Assembly: GCA_964615375.1 (NCBI GenBank)
Contig: CAZTOW010000018.1
Span: 1-64,000 of the forward strand
Direction: 5' to 3'
Length of the DNA: 64,000 bases
From: CAZKWG01 sp964615375
Lineage (GTDB): Bacteria; Myxococcota_A; UBA796; CAZKWG01
Under the pieces are notes generated by a model. The model made no database searches. It was not told where the DNA came from and saw nothing but the letters and a program-made list of their open reading frames with translations. How positions within the stretch are numbered: the first letter of the stretch is position 1; each line of letters begins with the position of its first letter. The position numbers were made by a program, and so were the translations under genes. Shown piece by piece: positions 60,288-64,000 of the stretch.

Positions 60288-62296
60288 CGGCGACGCCTTA
60301 ACGCCCCCGCGAGGACCAGGAGGCTCAGGAGCCCCGCCTCGACGCCCGAGCGACCGCCCGAGGACGCGCACCCGCAGCCGCCCTTGTCCGCGCCGGGCCC
60401 GCTGTCGGGGGCGCCGCTCTCACCGGGGCTGTCCCCGCTGTCCGGCTGGCCGGTCTCCTCGCCCGATCCCGTCTCGCCGCTCCCGGTCTCGGCCCCGGTC
60501 TCGGCGCCCCCGGTCTCGGCCCCCGTCTCGCCCGTGTCGGGGAGGGGCAGGCAGTCCTCGCCGTAGCCCGGAGCTCCTGGATAGAATTCGGCGTCCTCGT
60601 CGTCGCAGTCGGTGGCGAGGGGCCAGCCGTCCCCGTCCTGGTCGTCATCCACCGTGGATGGATCGCAGTCGTTGTCTACGCCGTCGTACCAGCGCTCCTC
60701 GGCGCCAGGGTGGACCGCGGCGTCGGCGTCGTCACAGTCGTCGCCCCCGGTGGCCTCGCCGTCGTAGCCGTCCAGGTCCACGTCCTCCTCGTCGTCGCAG
60801 ACCTCGTCCTCATCGGCGTCCTCGCAGCAGCGGGCGAGGGAGGCGTCCAGCGAGAGCGTCTCGTCCGGGTCGATGTCGGCCGTGGACGCGATGACCGGGG
60901 CGGTCTCCCGGTAGATGAGCGTGTTGACGCTGTCGGCGTGCAGGCGACCCTCGACGCTCATGGTCTCGCGCGCCGTGATCGTGTTGGTCCCCAGCAGATC
61001 GTCCGCGCGCAGGAAAGCGTCGGGGCCGATGGAGACGTCGCAGCCCTGCAGCGTGATGTCGCCGCCGTAGCCGCCGCTCCCGGCGGTCACCACCAGCGAG
61101 CCCTCCACGGTCAAGGCCCCGGACTCGCTGCTCAGGTCGATGTTCCCGCCGTCGCCCTCGCCCCCGGCGTCCGCGTTGACGCTCCCGCTGAGCAGCAGGT
61201 CGCCCTCCGCCGAGAGCGTGACGCTCCCGCCGCCGTAGTCGAAGCCGGTGACGTCCAGGTCGCCGGAGACCTCCAGATCTCCCCGCGCGCTCAGGTCGAT
61301 GCTCCCGCCGCCGCCCTCGCTGCCAGACGTGCTGGCGGCCAGGTCCCCGCTGATGACGATGTCCCCCACCGCGCCGAATTCGAGGGCGCCGCCGCTCCCG
61401 TCGCGCGAGGCCCCGTTGGCGTAGAGGGTGCCGCCCACGGTCATGGCGCCGCCCGCGGACAGGACCAGGGTGCCGCCCTCGCCGCCCCAGCCGTCCAGCC
61501 CGGCGTCCCCGTTGGCGCGGACGCTGGCCTCGGTGCTGAGATCGGCGCCCGCGCTGACCTCCAGCCAGCCGCCCCAGCCCGCGTCTCCGCCGCCGCTGAG
61601 CCCGAGGTCCACCGCGCCGATCTCCACGGTGGTCCCGCCGGTGAGCGAGATCCCGCCCCCGTCCATGGTCCCGCCGTCCACGTCGATGTTCCCGCCGATC
61701 ACCAGCGCGCCCACCGCCACCAGCTCCACGCCGCCGCCGAAGCCCTCCGATCCGCTGGTCGCGTCGAGGGTGCAGGCGGTCTCCAGATCCACCCCCGCTT
61801 GTACCCAGATCTCCCCGCCGCTGGCGTCCGAGCTCGTGCCCTGCGCGTCCAGGCAGGACCCGTCCAGCAGCACGCTGCCCCCGGCGTCGATGCTGATGCT
61901 GCCCCCGTCGCCCGCGCCGTTGACCGAGATGTGGCCTTCTGAGCTCAGGTCTCCCGTGAGCTCGATCGTGATCGTGCCCCCCGTGGCCCCGGAGCTTCCC
62001 TCGGAGAGGAGGTCGGCCCCGCTCTCCAGGGTCAGCGCGCCGGCCACGAGGCTGAAGTCGCCGCCGTCGCCGTCCAGACGCGCGTCGCCGGTGAAGACTA
62101 CGTCCCGGTCGCCGAAGTCGAAGCTGCACCCGTCGGCGACGGTGTAGCTGTCGTCCACCGTGCAGGGGTCGTCGGAGGCGTCGCAGAGATCGTCGGCGGT
62201 GCAGGCGGCCGTGGCCGCGAACGCCGCGCCCCCGGGCAGGCACGCGAGCGCGCCGGCGCCGAGGGCGAGGAGGAGCCGGGGACAACGAGGGGGCAT
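60284..62296 (-). CDS. MYXO-CTERM-anchored beta-helix protein
   Basis: 670-residue secreted protein with a Sec signal (LLLALGAGALACLPGGAAFA). A long Gly/Ser/Asp-rich region of about 400 residues consists of repeated beta strands (GGSISIDAGGSVLLDGS and variants), like a polymorphic right-handed beta-helix. Then come MopE-type motifs (DDCDDADAAVHPGAEE, DGVDNDC, TDCDDEDAEFYPGAPG), an ETG-rich linker and a C-terminal tail GGCGCASSGGRSGVEAGL-LSLLVLAGAL-RRRR. This Cys-Gly-Cys, helix and Arg arrangement is the MYXO-CTERM sorting signal of Myxococcota, processed by a myxosortase. Probably surface-displayed; ligand unknown. Confidence 0.85.
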   Translation of the reverse strand: MPPRCPRLLLALGAGALACLPGGAAFAATAACTADDLCDASDDPCTVDDSYTVADGCSFDFGDRDVVFTGDARLDGDGGDFSLVAGALTLESGADLLSEGSSGATGGTITIELTGDLSSEGHISVNGAGDGGSISIDAGGSVLLDGSCLDAQGTSSDASGGEIWVQAGVDLETACTLDATSGSEGFGGGVELVAVGALVIGGNIDVDGGTMDGGGISLTGGTTVEIGAVDLGLSGGGDAGWGGWLEVSAGADLSTEASVRANGDAGLDGWGGEGGTLVLSAGGAMTVGGTLYANGASRDGSGGALEFGAVGDIVISGDLAASTSGSEGGGGSIDLSARGDLEVSGDLDVTGFDYGGGSVTLSAEGDLLLSGSVNADAGGEGDGGNIDLSSESGALTVEGSLVVTAGSGGYGGDITLQGCDVSIGPDAFLRADDLLGTNTITARETMSVEGRLHADSVNTLIYRETAPVIASTADIDPDETLSLDASLARCCEDADEDEVCDDEEDVDLDGYDGEATGGDDCDDADAAVHPGAEERWYDGVDNDCDPSTVDDDQDGDGWPLATDCDDEDAEFYPGAPGYGEDCLPLPDTGETGAETGGAETGAETGSGETGSGEETGQPDSGDSPGESGAPDSGPGADKGGCGCASSGGRSGVEAGLLSLLVLAGALRRRR

Positions 62297-62325
62297 GGGG
62301 ATCCCTCCAGTTGTCCCTCAGCGTA

Positions 62326-64000
62326 TCACGGGCTCGGCGGAGCCGCGGGGGCTTCGGCGGCGGGGGCCTCGGCGGGCGGCGGGGCCTGGACGTGGGCCGG
62401 GGCGGACTCGCCGAGCACCGTCACGCTGCGCGCGGCGGGCGGCAGGTAGCTGTCCAGCTTGCCGATGTACCAGCCGAACGCGATGCCCAGCAGGACGACC
62501 AGGGTGGCCCAGAGCCACCAGGGCTTCTTCTTCTCGGCGAAGGGATCGGCCAGGTCGCGGTGGGCGCCCGCGGGCAGCTCGGCCACGCTGGTGAACGAGC
62601 GCCCCAGCGGCACGTTGACCCGGGTGAGCACGTTGACCGCCCAGCCGTTGGCGTCGAGGATGGGGCCGATGTTGCGCTGGCGCAGCTTGAGCCAGGCGAT
62701 GGCCATGGACGGCCCGCTGATGAGCAGGAGCAGCGCGATCACGCCGAGCGGCATCCAGATCCCAAGGCCCAGGAAGCTCTGGAGGAGGGCGCCGAGGGCC
62801 GCGGTGATGCCGCCCACCGCGACGCCCAGGGCGGCCACCACGCCGATGTCCATCTTCTTCGGGGGCTCCGCCGTGACCGGCTTGCCCTCCGCGCTCGACT
62901 GGATCCCGGTGTTGATGGCGACCACGCGCTCATCGGCCTTGGCGGCCGAGGCGGCGGCGCGGGCGTTGATCATCTCCTCGACGGCGCGCAGCACCTTCTT
63001 GTAGGGCGACCAGAAGGCCTGACGGACGCTGATCGGGTTGTCCACGATGCGGGTGACCACCGCGTCCCAGTCGGCGCCGGTGCGGTCGTAGAAGACGCCG
63101 TTCCGGCCTACCATCAGGTTGTCCGTGTCGCCGTCGGTCACCGCCGCCACGACGCTGCGCTTCTGCCCCTTGGCGTTGCGCAGATCGCAGTAGACCAGGT
63201 AGGCCTTGGACAGGGGCGCGAGGCTGGCGTGCTTGCCGGCGTCGTTGACCTCCACACAGAGCTGGCAGGCGCGCTGGTCGAGGTAGAGCGTGCCGACCTG
63301 GAAGATGGCGGGGCCCCTGCGGCCGTAGAAGTCGCGGAAGCTCACGAAGTTGTTGGCCAGCGCCATGAGGTCGCGGCAGAGGCGAGCCAGCTTCTCCACC
63401 GACTGCAGGGCCTCGGCCCGGGGAGCCTCGGCGGCGTCCTCGGCGATGACGGCCGCGATGCGCGCCTTGTGGTCGCCGCTCAGCAGCGCGCGGGCGCGGT
63501 CCTCGCCGAGGCCCTCGACGCTGGCCCCCGCCTTGGCGGCGAGCCAGGCCCCGTGGGCCGCCAGGCGGGCGCGCAGCGCGCTCCAGTCCTCGAAGCTCAG
63601 CGTCTCGCGGTCGCCCAGCAGGGGAGCCACGGCCTGCGCGCGGAAGGCGGCGACCGCGGCGGCCCAGGCGGGGTTCACGCCCGCGCCCAGGGGCAGGGGC
63701 TGGCCGAGCTGCACCAGGGCGAGCGGCAGGCCCTTGAGCTCCGAGGCGTCCCCGGAGATGACGGCCTTGGCGATGGCGGCGTAGGAGGCCTCGTCGGCGT
63801 TCAGCGGGGCGAGCGCGCGGGCGTCGAAGCCGGCGACGCGGACGCGGGCGAACCAGTCGTCCACCTTGGTCGCCACCGCGTCCGTCGCCGCCCAGGCCGC
63901 CGCCGTGGCGTCCCCCAGCGGGAGCACCGCCTCGCCCTTGCCCGCGTCTCTCCAGGCCACGAAGGCGGCGAGCTCGCCATAGACGGCGTCCAGGCTCGCC
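62326..64000 (-). CDS. Hypothetical protein with two C-terminal membrane helices (partial)
   Basis: The frame stays open to the right edge, so the N-terminus is missing; at least 557 residues are present. The visible N-terminal part is Ala-rich and helical. A central region with a Cys pair (LYLDQRACQLCVEV) and VTDGDTDNLMVGRNGVFYDR resembles a small beta domain. Two hydrophobic segments (about 420-465 of the visible part) and another (WWLWATLVVLLGIAFGWYI) precede a Pro/Ala-rich tail. I do not recognise a named family. It is the first gene visible in its direction, 30 bases before the MYXO-CTERM gene. Confidence 0.7.
   Translation of the reverse strand, partial: ASLDAVYGELAAFVAWRDAGKGEAVLPLGDATAAAWAATDAVATKVDDWFARVRVAGFDARALAPLNADEASYAAIAKAVISGDASELKGLPLALVQLGQPLPLGAGVNPAWAAAVAAFRAQAVAPLLGDRETLSFEDWSALRARLAAHGAWLAAKAGASVEGLGEDRARALLSGDHKARIAAVIAEDAAEAPRAEALQSVEKLARLCRDLMALANNFVSFRDFYGRRGPAIFQVGTLYLDQRACQLCVEVNDAGKHASLAPLSKAYLVYCDLRNAKGQKRSVVAAVTDGDTDNLMVGRNGVFYDRTGADWDAVVTRIVDNPISVRQAFWSPYKKVLRAVEEMINARAAASAAKADERVVAINTGIQSSAEGKPVTAEPPKKMDIGVVAALGVAVGGITAALGALLQSFLGLGIWMPLGVIALLLLISGPSMAIAWLKLRQRNIGPILDANGWAVNVLTRVNVPLGRSFTSVAELPAGAHRDLADPFAEKKKPWWLWATLVVLLGIAFGWYIGKLDSYLPPAARSVTVLGESAPAHVQAPPPAEAPAAEAPAAPPSP

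Overview
The window is GC-rich (about 70% by eye), gene-dense bacterial DNA that looks like a member of the Myxococcota, probably an uncultured lineage. Pointers are a C-terminal MYXO-CTERM-type sorting tail (Cys-Gly-Cys, hydrophobic stretch, Arg cluster) on the protein at 60284-62296, MopE-like 'DNDC' metal-binding repeats, many lipoproteins with long Ser/Thr/Gly/Asp/Glu 'ETG/DTG' linkers, and a DUF6765 protein. The lineage is inferred from gene content only; no rRNA or tRNA is visible.

Layout. 1-431: an (ACGG)n tract and the tail of an unidentified gene. 432-7094: ppk1 divergent from sixA, a Bor-like lipoprotein, mutS2, and the stand-alone AmmeMemoRadiSam radical SAM enzyme amrS coupled to a small unknown gene. 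7228-11366: three lipoproteins (PNGase F-like, YHYH-domain, unknown). 11418-14415: trxC-like thioredoxin, ppk2 and a cytochrome P450. 14434-18929: YdcF-like protein, a polytopic membrane protein, then DUF493-ctaB-sco (heme O and CuA maturation for cytochrome oxidase). 18973-21667: DUF6765 protein and an alpha/beta-hydrolase lipoprotein. 21702-36316: a winged-helix/ATPase/TPR regulator converging on an operon Uma2-tetR then fas-acpS, where fas encodes a 3277-residue single-chain type I fatty acid synthase of the mycobacterial kind. 36359-48622: a 1604-residue duplicated LysM membrane protein and a series of lipoproteins (CotH-like, two MopE/beta-helix paralogues). 48718-53419: a three-gene operon of two polytopic membrane proteins and glucokinase. 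53540-54987: the arsenosugar pair (peroxidase-like protein and ArsS). 55037-56499: a cobalamin riboswitch in front of two lipoproteins. 56540-59531: cysteine synthase, an isoprenylcysteine methyltransferase-like protein and an FAD oxidoreductase. 59541-64000: a lipoprotein, the MYXO-CTERM protein and a truncated membrane protein.

The most remarkable locus is the fas-acpS operon. FAS-I megasynthases fused head to tail are classically known from Mycobacterium and Corynebacterium relatives, where acpS also sits next to fas. Here the complete enzyme with all catalytic motifs lies in a Myxococcota-like genome, behind a TetR gene and a promoter region carrying two identical 18-bp operator-like repeats around an 18-bp perfect palindrome. 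The second notable locus is a full cobalamin riboswitch, with a closing P1 stem and a hairpin covering the ribosome binding site, that controls a surface lipoprotein instead of a recognisable B12 transporter or synthesis gene. Three genes (amrS, the CotH-like gene and the membrane protein ending at 51683) appear to lack ATG/GTG/TTG starts where their conserved N-termini require one.
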